Source: Pseudomonadota bacterium (GTDB lineage: Bacteria > Pseudomonadota > Gammaproteobacteria > Steroidobacterales > Steroidobacteraceae). Taken from it: a stretch of DNA of 13,734 nt. How positions within the stretch are numbered: position 1 is the stretch's first letter; each line of letters starts with the position of its first letter. This document shows, one piece after another, positions 1 to 7,263 of this stretch. A program made the position numbers and the translations under genes. Location of the stretch: contig CANGMU010000041.1 in assembly GCA_947454665.1 (NCBI GenBank), positions 1 through 13,734 on the forward strand. Direction: 5' to 3'. The notes under the pieces are model-generated. The model made no database searches. It worked only from the letters and a program-made list of their open reading frames with translations, and was not told the DNA's origin.

Positions 1-886
1 AGGGGATCTCGATCGCGCCGGTCTTGCCCGTCGCCGGATCGATCGTGAGGATGCGGCTCGACGCGACATCCGCCACATAGAGCTTTTCAGGATTACCCAG
101 CAGCACGGCTTCGCGCACGGCGTTGGGCCGCGGCAGCTCGTATTCGTGGATCGTCGTCTTCGGCGTCACGGCCAGCGGCGCGCCCCAGCTGTAGCCACTG
201 ATGCTGTCCATGCGTGTCGGAAAGCGCGCGGTAAGGAAATCGACGACACGCTCGCCATTGCCGACCGAGTACACGCTGTGCGCGTCAGGCGGCGGCGCAT
301 CGGAGCCCCGCATGAACTCTTCGGCCGAGATGAAGTTCATGTACTTCACGAGCGCCGAATAGGACTGCTTCGAAATGTCCTTGCGGTCCGGCCCGTCGAT
401 GTCGGCGATCGTGCCGGCATAGAGCCGGAACTGGCCGCCGGGCACCTGGTGGCAGCCCACGCAGTCGAGCACGAACTGCGCATTCGCGTCGTGGTCCTTC
501 ACGCGTCCAAGCCACGCGGAAGCGGGCGCGCTCTGGATCTGGTTCGCGGTGGCCTTGGCGACCAGCGTCAGCTGCAGCGTGTTGCCGCCACCGGCATTCG
601 TGCGCGAATCGATCAGTTCGTAGCCCAGCGCACGCAGGCCGACCTTCAGGCCTTCCGGCGCGAAGTTCGCGCTGACCGGAAAGCTGAAATGGCCTGCGGC
701 ATCCGTGAACACGGTGGTGGCGGTGGGGCCGGCGGTCGGGCTCGACACGGTGACCAGGGCACCAACGACAGGCTTGCCACTGAGGTCCCGGACATCACCG
801 GCGAGGCTTGCGGCGTTGGCACTGGCCGCACCGCAGAGCATGGCCATCACGACTGGGACGAGTGCCTGGTGACTGCGCATCCGCAT
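1..886 (-). CDS. Secreted c-type cytochrome / beta-propeller fusion protein, C-terminus missing (window edge)
   Basis: This is an open frame of 295 codons with no stop before the left edge, so the C-terminus lies outside the window. Residues 1-25 form a signal peptide ending near ASANA. Residues 27-110 resemble a carboxypeptidase regulatory-like (CarboxypepD_reg) beta-sandwich, with the patterns LAGDVRDLSGKPVVGALV and TDAAGHFSF. A haem-attachment motif CVGCH lies at 142-146; Met183 and Met192 are possible axial ligands. From about residue 245 the pattern YELPRPNAVREAV...LYVADVASSRILTIDPATGK looks like the first blades of a Vgb/streptogramin-lyase or SMP-30-type propeller. Two ATG codons are in frame (886 and 880); the first is chosen because GGGGGAA stands about 6 bases before it. 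The stop of the PepSY-TM gene is only 25 bp upstream on the same strand, so the two are probably co-transcribed. A periplasmic electron-transfer or sensory role is inferred; the substrate is unknown. Confidence 0.82.
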   Translation of the reverse strand, partial: MRMRSHQALVPVVMAMLCGAASANAASLAGDVRDLSGKPVVGALVTVSSPTAGPTATTVFTDAAGHFSFPVSANFAPEGLKVGLRALGYELIDSRTNAGGGNTLQLTLVAKATANQIQSAPASAWLGRVKDHDANAQFVLDCVGCHQVPGGQFRLYAGTIADIDGPDRKDISKQSYSALVKYMNFISAEEFMRGSDAPPPDAHSVYSVGNGERVVDFLTARFPTRMDSISGYSWGAPLAVTPKTTIHEYELPRPNAVREAVLLGNPEKLYVADVASSRILTIDPATGKTGAIEIP

Positions 887-911
887 GTGGATTCCCCCGT
901 TCTTGTTCTGG

Positions 912-2093
912 TCAGTCGCGTTTGCGCAGCAGCGGCAGGATCAGTCGACGGAAGGCCAGCGCAAGTCCCGTGTATACCAGAAAGCAGGCCGCCAACGAGG
1001 CGAGGCCCGCGAGGGTCTGGCCGATGACGCCGTACTGCTCACCGGTATGGATGAAGCGGAACCAGATGCGCAGCCGCTGGCCCGGGCTCTGCGTGGCGGC
1101 CTGTCCCAGCGGCGGCGAAATCTTCACGACGCTCGCGTCGTGTGAGGCCAGCGTGACCGTGCGACGCGGCGCACGTGGCGCCGCAAAGGGCAGTTCGGCG
1201 ACGACGTCGACCGTCGGGCCGCGCGAGACCATTGGCAACGAGAGCGTCTGCCACTCCGGCACCTGGGCCTTGGCGGCGGCAAGCAGGGTATCCAGGTCCG
1301 TACGGGGCGAGGCCTGGACCGCGTCGCCGTGAGCGCGGGCTTCACGAGGACCCGCAGCCGGCGCGCCCTGCGGCGGGCCGCCACGCTGCGGCGGTGTTTC
1401 GCCATACACCGCGAAGACCGCGGCATTGGCCCAGGGATAGGACATCACGACGCCGCTCAGCGCGATCAGCAGCAGCGGGATCACCGCCCAGATACCGAAG
1501 ACGTGGTGCCAGCTGAAATCGCGGAACTTGCTGTTGATGTAACGGCTGCGGAACAGCAGCAGACCCTTCAGCGTATTCCAGCGCCATACAGCGGGGAACC
1601 ACAGATAGATGCCACTGACTGCAAGGAACAGGAACAGCAGGTTCGCCGCATGCATCAGGTCGGCACCCGTGCTGCCCGGGCGGCCGCCAAGCCAGCGATG
1701 CAGGTTTTCCATTGTGCGGAAGAATTCGCGCAGGCCCGTGCTCGCATCCTGCACTTCCGCGGCGGTGTAAGGATCGAGCAGCGTGGAGCCTTCGCGACCC
1801 CGGCTGACCGTGACCGGCATCTGCGGGTCGACATCGAACACCAGCGAGACGCGTGCGCCCTCCGGCGAGACTTCACGCGCGCGAGTCGCGAGCGTTTCAA
1901 CGCTGAGAGGCTGCGCACCGGCGGCAACGTTCACGCGGTTGCCCTTCGAAGCCGCTTCCACCAGCTGGTGCTCATAGGTGAGCAGCAGGCCGGTGACGGA
2001 CATCAAAAGGATCAGGAAGCCCGCGGCGGCACCGGCAGCGAGGTGGATCCAGAACAGTGTCTTGCGAAAGCGCGAACCGGGCACGGTGGACAT
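912..2093 (-). CDS. PepSY-associated TM helix (PepSY_TM) family membrane protein
   Basis: The product has 393 residues, within the usual range for the family. Four hydrophobic segments are visible at about 14-40, 148-168, 198-220 and 355-381, with large periplasmic loops after the first and third. Family hallmarks include FWIHLAAGAAAGF near the N-terminus, NLHRWLGG at 130-137, DLMHAANLLF at 145-154 and SWHHVFGIWAV at 195-204. His17, His42, His132, His148, His196, His197 and His349 are candidate haem or metal ligands. The family is known from iron/siderophore uptake loci and includes reductase-like proteins; no TonB receptor is visible here, so that role is not shown. The start follows a strong AAGGAG. 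A Pro/Gly-rich stretch at 233-250 is probably a flexible loop. The cytochrome/propeller gene begins 25 bp after the stop, suggesting a membrane-to-periplasm redox pair. The family call is firm; the exact function is unknown. Confidence 0.9.
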   Translation of the reverse strand: MSTVPGSRFRKTLFWIHLAAGAAAGFLILLMSVTGLLLTYEHQLVEAASKGNRVNVAAGAQPLSVETLATRAREVSPEGARVSLVFDVDPQMPVTVSRGREGSTLLDPYTAAEVQDASTGLREFFRTMENLHRWLGGRPGSTGADLMHAANLLFLFLAVSGIYLWFPAVWRWNTLKGLLLFRSRYINSKFRDFSWHHVFGIWAVIPLLLIALSGVVMSYPWANAAVFAVYGETPPQRGGPPQGAPAAGPREARAHGDAVQASPRTDLDTLLAAAKAQVPEWQTLSLPMVSRGPTVDVVAELPFAAPRAPRRTVTLASHDASVVKISPPLGQAATQSPGQRLRIWFRFIHTGEQYGVIGQTLAGLASLAACFLVYTGLALAFRRLILPLLRKRD

Positions 2094-2102
2094 CCCGTCT
2101 CC

Positions 2103-2116
2103 TTGATTGAAATCAA
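2103..2116. promoter_or_regulatory. FNR/Anr-type binding site candidate
   Basis: TTGATTGAAATCAA matches the TTGAT-N4-ATCAA consensus of FNR/Anr/Dnr regulators at all ten fixed positions. It starts 10 bases upstream of the PepSY-TM start codon and overlaps that gene's AAGGAG. Binding there would more likely block than activate the minus-strand gene. It is centred about 114 bp upstream of the plus-strand coiled-coil gene, where it could instead activate. No regulator gene is in the window, so the assignment rests on the motif alone. Confidence 0.4.
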
Positions 2117-2223
2117 ACGGGCCGCTTCAGCCCGATTCAGGTTTTGACGCACGAGATATGCAGATGGTTGACTGTCTGGAGGTCGTCAAAAATCTCCGTC
2201 CCGTCATTCAAAGGACTGCGGAC

Positions 2224-2526
2224 ATGGATTTCATCTTCTCGCTGTATGATGCGCTGGTCAGCATCCAGGTGCCGGCCGAAAAGGCTCGCGCTGTCGTCGA
2301 CGCGATGGAAAGGGACATGAGCACACAACTCGCGACCAAGGCGGACCTGTCGAACTTCAGGACTGAATTTCGTTCGGATGTTCAACTCCTGCGGCAGGAA
2401 ATGCACCAGGAAGTCGCGCTGGTCCGCAAGGACATGCAGCTCATGGAAAGCCGCCTCACGGTCCGCCTTGGCTCCATCATGGTCGTCGGCATCGGCGTGC
2501 TGTTCGCGGCGCTCAAGCTGGGCTGA
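2224..2526 (+). CDS. Small coiled-coil protein with C-terminal membrane anchor (DUF1640-like)
   Basis: The product has 100 residues. Residues 1-30 (MDFIFSLYDALVSIQVPAEK...) resemble the conserved head of small bacterial proteins related to the DUF1640/CCDC90 coiled-coil group. Residues 35-78 are a heptad-like amphipathic helix rich in Leu, Met, Glu, Gln and Arg (KADLSNFRTEF, LLRQEMHQEV, LVRKDMQLMES). Residues 81-100 (RLGSIMVVGIGVLFAALKLG) are one transmembrane segment ending at the C-terminus. The frame is open upstream to 2107, but the ATG at 2224 is preferred: AAAGGA sits 8 bases before it and the family-like sequence begins there. No biochemical role can be assigned; a membrane-tethered oligomer is inferred from shape. 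It is divergent from the PepSY-TM gene and ends 21 bp from the convergent glyoxalase gene. Confidence 0.75.
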   Translation: MDFIFSLYDALVSIQVPAEKARAVVDAMERDMSTQLATKADLSNFRTEFRSDVQLLRQEMHQEVALVRKDMQLMESRLTVRLGSIMVVGIGVLFAALKLG

Positions 2527-2547
2527 ACGCCGCGCCAGCACCTTGTC

Positions 2548-2937
2548 TTACGGCCGCTGGATCAGTTCGATCTTGTAGCCATCCGGATCCTGCACGAAGG
2601 CAATGATCGTGGTGCCACCCTTCAACGGGCCCGCCTCGCGCACCACGTTGCCACCCGCAGCCTTGATCGCCGCACAGGTCGCCGCGACATCCGGCACGCC
2701 GATCGCCAGGTGCCCGAAGGCCCCACCCATCTCGTAACTCGTCACGCCGTAGTTGTAGGTCAGTTCGATTTCCGTGCTGCCGTCCTTGTTGCCTTCGCCA
2801 TAGCCCAGGAAAGTCACCGAGTACTTCTGCTCGGGCATGTCGACCTGGCGGAAAAGCTTCATGCCCATGATGCGCGTGTAGAAGTCGATCGAGCGCTGCA
2901 GGTCGCCGACGCGGATCATGGTGTGCAGGATATTCAT
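2548..2937 (-). CDS. gloA: Lactoylglutathione lyase (glyoxalase I)
   Basis: This 129-residue protein is a close match to Escherichia coli GloA as I recall it (HTMIRVGDLQRSIDFYTRIMGMKL near the start, EAGPLKGGTTIIAFVQDPDGYKIELI near the end). The four metal ligands of the GloA type are present: His5, Glu58 (IELTYN), His76 (GHLAIGV) and Glu124 (YKIELI). The enzyme turns the hemithioacetal of methylglyoxal and glutathione into S-lactoylglutathione in the cytosol. The length and the absence of an inserted loop fit the short, Ni/Co-type class. ATG 2937 is chosen over an upstream in-frame start because MNILHTM is the conserved N-terminus. A weak GGGGAC lies about 10 bases before it. The gene stands alone and is divergent from the tannase-family gene, 74 bp between the start codons. 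Confidence 0.96.
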   Translation of the reverse strand: MNILHTMIRVGDLQRSIDFYTRIMGMKLFRQVDMPEQKYSVTFLGYGEGNKDGSTEIELTYNYGVTSYEMGGAFGHLAIGVPDVAATCAAIKAAGGNVVREAGPLKGGTTIIAFVQDPDGYKIELIQRP

Positions 2938-3011
2938 GGCGGATGGGTCCCCGGTATGGCTAAGGCTGGCTCGGGAGCATAATCGCTGCATCCGAAAAGG
3001 GGGGAGACACG

Positions 3012-4574
3012 ATGACCGTTCACCGACCGACGTCCCTGGCCGTGCTCGCGCTGCTCGCCGGCGGGCCAGCCTTGTCCCAGGCGGCCACGCCCATGGCCTG
3101 CGCCGACCTCGTGAAACTCAAGGTGCCGAACAGCACCCTGCGCATCGACAAGGCCACGGCCGTGCCCGCAGGCGTCGCGCCGCAGGTGCCCGACGCACCG
3201 CCGGGCCCCGCGGTCAAACTGCCGGCCTATTGCAAGGTCGAAGGCGTGATCGACCCGCGAACCGGCGTGAACGGCAAGCCTTACGCGATCGGTTTCGAAA
3301 TCGCGCTGCCCGAGGCCTGGAACGGGCGTTTCCTGTTCCAGGGCGGCGGCGGCCTGAATGGCAGCATTCGCCCGGCCTACGGCGCACAGGCCGCGGGCGA
3401 CACGTCGGCGCTGGCGCGTGGCTTCGCGGTCATTAGCAATGATTCCGGCCACAAGGGTGCCGGCTTCGATGGCAGCTTCATGCAGGACCAGGAATCACTG
3501 CTGAACTTCCTCTACCAGTCGGTCGGCAAGGTCACGGTCGCGGGCAAGCAGATCGTGGCGGCCCGCTATGGCAAGCCCGCGGACAAGTCCTATTTCGTCG
3601 GCTGCTCGACGGGTGGTCGCGAGGGCATGATCGCCTCGCAGCGTTATCCGGGCGAGTTCGACGGCATCGTGGCCGGCGCGCCGGCGATGCGCACCAACTA
3701 TTCGAACCTCGCCGTGCGCTGGATCACCACCTCGCTGAACACGGCCGCGCCGAAGGATGCGAACGGCAATGCGCAGACCGACAAGGCGCTCTCGCCCTCG
3801 GACCGCAAGCTGTTCATGGATGCGCTGCTGAAGCGCTGCGATGCGATGGACGGCGCCAGCGACGGGCTGGTCTACAACGTGAAGGGCTGTGATTTCGATC
3901 CGGCCGTGCTGGCCTGCAAGGCGGAGAAGAACGACAGCTGCCTGTCGGCGCAGCAGGTGAAGGCGATCAAGCAGGGCTTCAAGGGCCCCATCGATTCACG
4001 CGGCCGCCAGGTCTATCCGGGCTTCCTCTACGACACCGGGATCGCGGCCAGCGGCCGCGGCTTGCCGGGGCTGCTCGTCACGGGCTTCGCGCCGGAAGGC
4101 GACAACCCGAAGGGCACGGAGATGGACATCGATGCGGCCGCTGCGGCGGCACACGACGGCCGTTCGATGGCCGGCGACACGGATGCCTGGACCAACCTGT
4201 CCAGCTTCCGGGGCCACGGCGGCAAGATCATTTTCTATCACGGCAACAGCGACCCCTGGTTCTCCGCGCTGGAGACGGTGCGCTATTACGAACAGGCGGC
4301 GAAGGACAACGGTCCTGCGCCCGTGCAGGACTGGAGCCGACTGTTCCTGGTGCCGGGCATGGCGCATTGCGCCGGAGGCGACTCGCTCGATCGCTTCGAC
4401 ATGCTCGATGCCATCGTCAACTGGGTGGAAAAGGGCACGGCACCCAAGCAGGTGCTGTCGACGGGTACGGCCTTCCCGGGCCGCAGCCGTCCGCTCTGCC
4501 CCTGGCCGCAGCACCCGCATTACGGCGGGAGCGGCGACAGCGAGCAGGCGGCGAACTTCAGCTGCCGCGAGTAA
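3012..4574 (+). CDS. Secreted tannase/feruloyl esterase family alpha/beta hydrolase
   Basis: The product has 520 residues. Residues 1-25 are a signal peptide (cleavage near ALSQA-A), so it is exported. It carries the tannase-family CS-D-HC arrangement: Cys198-Ser199 in VGCSTGGREG (nucleophile elbow), Asp414 in GNSDPWFS, and His452-Cys453 in PGMAHC. In this family the two cysteines form a disulfide that joins Ser and His. The segment CDAMDGASDGLVYNVKGC (276-293) matches the calcium-binding stretch of the lid domain. FQGGGGLNG (109-117) is the likely oxyanion region. Members hydrolyse ester bonds of gallate or hydroxycinnamate esters; which one is used here cannot be read from sequence. The start has a strong GGGGGAGA. 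The TAA stop at 4572-4574 directly abuts the stop of the convergent DUF3604 gene. Confidence 0.93.
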   Translation: MTVHRPTSLAVLALLAGGPALSQAATPMACADLVKLKVPNSTLRIDKATAVPAGVAPQVPDAPPGPAVKLPAYCKVEGVIDPRTGVNGKPYAIGFEIALPEAWNGRFLFQGGGGLNGSIRPAYGAQAAGDTSALARGFAVISNDSGHKGAGFDGSFMQDQESLLNFLYQSVGKVTVAGKQIVAARYGKPADKSYFVGCSTGGREGMIASQRYPGEFDGIVAGAPAMRTNYSNLAVRWITTSLNTAAPKDANGNAQTDKALSPSDRKLFMDALLKRCDAMDGASDGLVYNVKGCDFDPAVLACKAEKNDSCLSAQQVKAIKQGFKGPIDSRGRQVYPGFLYDTGIAASGRGLPGLLVTGFAPEGDNPKGTEMDIDAAAAAAHDGRSMAGDTDAWTNLSSFRGHGGKIIFYHGNSDPWFSALETVRYYEQAAKDNGPAPVQDWSRLFLVPGMAHCAGGDSLDRFDMLDAIVNWVEKGTAPKQVLSTGTAFPGRSRPLCPWPQHPHYGGSGDSEQAANFSCRE

Positions 4575-6392
4575 TCAGGGGTCGTAAAAGACCGGTGACG
4601 TCCACGCGCGCTCCTGCAGCGTGGGCGTCACGCTCGTCGGTACCGGCAGACCGGCGCGCACGGCGAGATAGGTCGGCCAGCGCGGCGTCGGGATCTCGAT
4701 GACGCGCGCGTAATAGACCGCAGGCACCGCCGCATTGAATTCCGGATCGGTCCATTCCGCTGCGAGCTGCGGTGCGCCGATACGGTTGGTATAGGTCGCC
4801 TTGTCGACCACGACCGTGCTGCCCACGGCGGGCAGCTTGCCGGTCTTCGGGTCGATGCGACGCGAGCCGGACCAGGCCACGTCGAAGACCTTCTCCTGGC
4901 TCTTCCCGTCCTTGAGCCAGACCTTGATCACCTGGATGCGGTCGAGGTTCGCGCCATCCGGATCCTTCATGGCCTGCACGATCAGCCGCGGCGCCTTGGC
5001 ACCACCGCGCGTGGCGGCCTTGAGGTTGCCACCCATCGGCACGCCACCGGCATAGGCCGCGTGCACCCAGTCCTTGCGCTTCACGAGCCCCTGCGGATAC
5101 GACCAGCCACCGAAGAGCCGTACCTGCATGCGCGGACCGGACGTCGCAAAGACCTCTCGGCGCTTGAGCGCGGCGAAGAGCGCCTCGCGCGTGTTCTGCT
5201 CGGCCCACACACCGGTGATGCCGCTTGCGGACAAGGCGATCTGCGGTGCGCGCACGACCTGGTTCACCTGTGTGAGCAGCTTGGGCAGGTTGTCGCCGAA
5301 GGGCAGGTCGCCGTCGCCGAGCGCGCCGGTGAAATTGTCTTCCTCGGTCGCAGAGGTTGCGGAGTGGTAATCGCTGGAGCCGGTGATGCCCAGTGCATAC
5401 GGGTTCACGCCGACCTTCGCGCCGATCTCCAGGCCCCGGCCCAGTGCCTCGCGCACATAGCTGCCATGCCGATCACCGCGACCGCCGCCGGCGTAATGCT
5501 CGAGGATCTCGAAACCTGCGAATTCATCATCGGGCGAGAGATCCGGGTGCGTTTCGCTGGTGCCCTTGATCTGCGTGATTTCGGCCAGCTTCTCGTTGCG
5601 CGACTTGGTCTCGGCAAATTCACGGTCGATGGGTCGACCGTAAGAATCGGTATAGGCGAACTGCAGGCCACCGGACAGGTTGCTGTTGTGGGGGATCAGC
5701 ACGGAGTCGATGCCCTTCGCACGTTGTGCGTCGGCATAGCGCCAGAGGTCTTCCGGATGGCGCGAATCCAGCGCGCTGAAGGGCAGGTCCGGATACTGCG
5801 GGCCGCGGAAGATCGCCACGCGGTGGAAGTGCGAACCACCGGGCGTGTTCGACCATTCAAAGGCGGCGAAGCTGGTGAACTTGCCCGGCTGGTTGAACTC
5901 GTTCGCCACGTCGACGACGCGCTTCCAGTTGTCCCGGCGCAGCGCCTCGACGTTCAGGTCCTTGAGCTCCACGGGCTCGCCGTAAAAGCCCGATCGCAGG
6001 ATCTGCGTGAAGCCCGCGCGCGCGCCCGCGGTGAGCTGCTCGAACCAGTTGCTCTCCTCGAAGGGCGGACGCTTGTCGAGGATCTGCTTCGCGACGCCCA
6101 TGTATTCGGCATGGTCCGAGACCGCAAGGAAATCCAGCGGTGCCTTGCGCTTCACCGCATGGCCGAAGTAATCCACCGCATAACCCTGGGCATATCGATA
6201 CGCATCACGGGGCGTGGTCTTCACACTGGCCCAGGCGGCATCGTAGGAATTGCTGGTGTGCAGGTGCAGGTCGCCGAAATAGGCGCGTTTGTCCGCGATG
6301 ACGGGGACCTTCGGATCCAGCGCCTGCGACAGGGCCGACGTCGCGATGCTGGCGCAGGCCATGGCAAGCCAGGTGGCAGGTCGAATAGTCAT
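4575..6392 (-). CDS. Secreted DUF3604 (PHP-like metal-binding) protein
   Basis: The product has 605 residues. Residues 1-24 are a signal peptide (ALSQA-L), which argues for ATG 6392 rather than upstream in-frame starts; GGGGAA precedes it by 5 bases. DUF3604 features are clear: YFGDLHLHT with His43 and His45, SDHAEYMG with Asp93/His94/Glu96, FAAFEW with Glu179, SHFHRV with His188/His190, IPHNSNLSGG, and TGSSDYHSA. The His/Asp pattern is like that of PHP-superfamily phosphoesterases, so a periplasmic metal-dependent hydrolase is likely, but I know of no established substrate. Length is normal for the family. The first codon is 34 bp from the divergent PPIC isomerase gene. I recall DUF3604 genes lying next to PPIC and HupE/UreJ genes in other proteobacteria, which suggests a shared pathway; this would need a neighbourhood search to confirm. 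Confidence 0.92.
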   Translation of the reverse strand: MTIRPATWLAMACASIATSALSQALDPKVPVIADKRAYFGDLHLHTSNSYDAAWASVKTTPRDAYRYAQGYAVDYFGHAVKRKAPLDFLAVSDHAEYMGVAKQILDKRPPFEESNWFEQLTAGARAGFTQILRSGFYGEPVELKDLNVEALRRDNWKRVVDVANEFNQPGKFTSFAAFEWSNTPGGSHFHRVAIFRGPQYPDLPFSALDSRHPEDLWRYADAQRAKGIDSVLIPHNSNLSGGLQFAYTDSYGRPIDREFAETKSRNEKLAEITQIKGTSETHPDLSPDDEFAGFEILEHYAGGGRGDRHGSYVREALGRGLEIGAKVGVNPYALGITGSSDYHSATSATEEDNFTGALGDGDLPFGDNLPKLLTQVNQVVRAPQIALSASGITGVWAEQNTREALFAALKRREVFATSGPRMQVRLFGGWSYPQGLVKRKDWVHAAYAGGVPMGGNLKAATRGGAKAPRLIVQAMKDPDGANLDRIQVIKVWLKDGKSQEKVFDVAWSGSRRIDPKTGKLPAVGSTVVVDKATYTNRIGAPQLAAEWTDPEFNAAVPAVYYARVIEIPTPRWPTYLAVRAGLPVPTSVTPTLQERAWTSPVFYDP

Positions 6393-6426
6393 GCTGTTTC
6401 CCCGCGCTTTGTTATCGTCTCGCGCC

Positions 6427-7263
6427 ATGGGCGCATTCCGGATCATGCCGATCATCCGTCGCTTTGCAAGCGAACCCCTGCCGCAGTTCATCGCGATCGG
6501 GCTCGCCCTGTTTGCCATCGCCCATGTCATGGCCGTGCGGGAAGCCCGCCCCGAAATCGTCGTTGACGCAGCCCAGCGCGACTACCAGCGCAACCAGTTC
6601 CGCGGGCAGTTCGGCACGGAGCCGGATCCGAAGCGCCTGGACGAGCTGCTGCAGACCTATGTGCGCGACGAGGTGCTGTACCGCGAGGCACTGCGACTCG
6701 GTCTCGAGCGTGATGACGAGATCATCCGGCGGCGGCTCATCCAGAAGATGGGGTTCCTGCTGGCCGAGGGCGTGGCGGTTCCCGCGCCCACGCGCGAGCA
6801 GCTTGGCGCCTACCTCGCTGCGCATGCGGAAGCCTTCACGCAGCCGGGCAGCGTGAGTTTCGAACAGCAGTTTTTCTCCGACGACGAAGCACGCGCCCGG
6901 GGCGCATTGAAACTGCTCGGACAAGGTGCCTCGATCACGGCCGATGCCTTCACGCCGGGCGAGCGCTTCACGGGCCTGGAACACTCAGAAGCCCGCAAGC
7001 TTTTCGGTGACACGCCGGTTGCCGCTGCGTTGGCGACGGCAGAAGTCGGTCGCTGGTCCGGCCCCTACCGGTCCGGGTATGGCTGGCATCTGTTGCGCGT
7101 CACGGCTCGGCAGGCGCCCGTGGCGGCACGGCTGGATGACGTGGAAGACGGTGTGCGCGAAGCCTGGCTGCGTGAAGAGCGGGAACGGGCTTCCACCGCG
7201 CGCATCGATGCGCTCGTGAAGGCCTGGCGCATCCGCATGACGGACGAGCCTCGCGCACCGTGA
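6427..7263 (+). CDS. Membrane-anchored PPIC-type (parvulin) peptidyl-prolyl isomerase
   Basis: The product has 278 residues from ATG 6427; ATG 6445 is an equally possible start. The N-terminus (RRFASEPLPQFIAIGLALFAIAH) has one membrane anchor at about 18-37. Residues 66-113 form a SurA-like helical region (LLQTYVRDEVLYREALRLG). Residues 139-226 form the PPIC domain, ending in the typical GRWSGPYRSGYGWHLLRV. A basic/acidic helix closes the protein. It is expected to act in the periplasm on proline bonds of exported proteins. No Shine-Dalgarno sequence is visible before either start. TATCGT at 6413-6418 could be a -10 box giving a very short leader, but the 34-bp gap to DUF3604 leaves little promoter room. 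The last codon overlaps the GTG start of the HupE/UreJ-like gene, implying translational coupling. Confidence 0.88.
   Translation: MGAFRIMPIIRRFASEPLPQFIAIGLALFAIAHVMAVREARPEIVVDAAQRDYQRNQFRGQFGTEPDPKRLDELLQTYVRDEVLYREALRLGLERDDEIIRRRLIQKMGFLLAEGVAVPAPTREQLGAYLAAHAEAFTQPGSVSFEQQFFSDDEARARGALKLLGQGASITADAFTPGERFTGLEHSEARKLFGDTPVAAALATAEVGRWSGPYRSGYGWHLLRVTARQAPVAARLDDVEDGVREAWLREERERASTARIDALVKAWRIRMTDEPRAP

Noticed and set aside
146..1027. Plus-strand frame over the cytochrome/propeller gene
   Set aside because: The minus strand encodes a signal peptide, a CxxCH motif and domain patterns across the same bases; the plus frame shows only His/Arg/Gly-rich sequence.
2938..3011. Shared divergent -10 boxes (CATAAT / TATGCT near 2976-2983) between gloA and the tannase gene
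   Set aside because: The -10-like sequence is visible on both strands, but no -35 box stands at the right distance on either strand.
5061..6566. Long plus-strand open frame (501 codons) opposite the DUF3604 gene
   Set aside because: It is a mirror of a well-supported exported protein on the minus strand; its translation has no recognisable domain and is Arg/Val/Glu-rich, as expected from GC-rich antisense frames.
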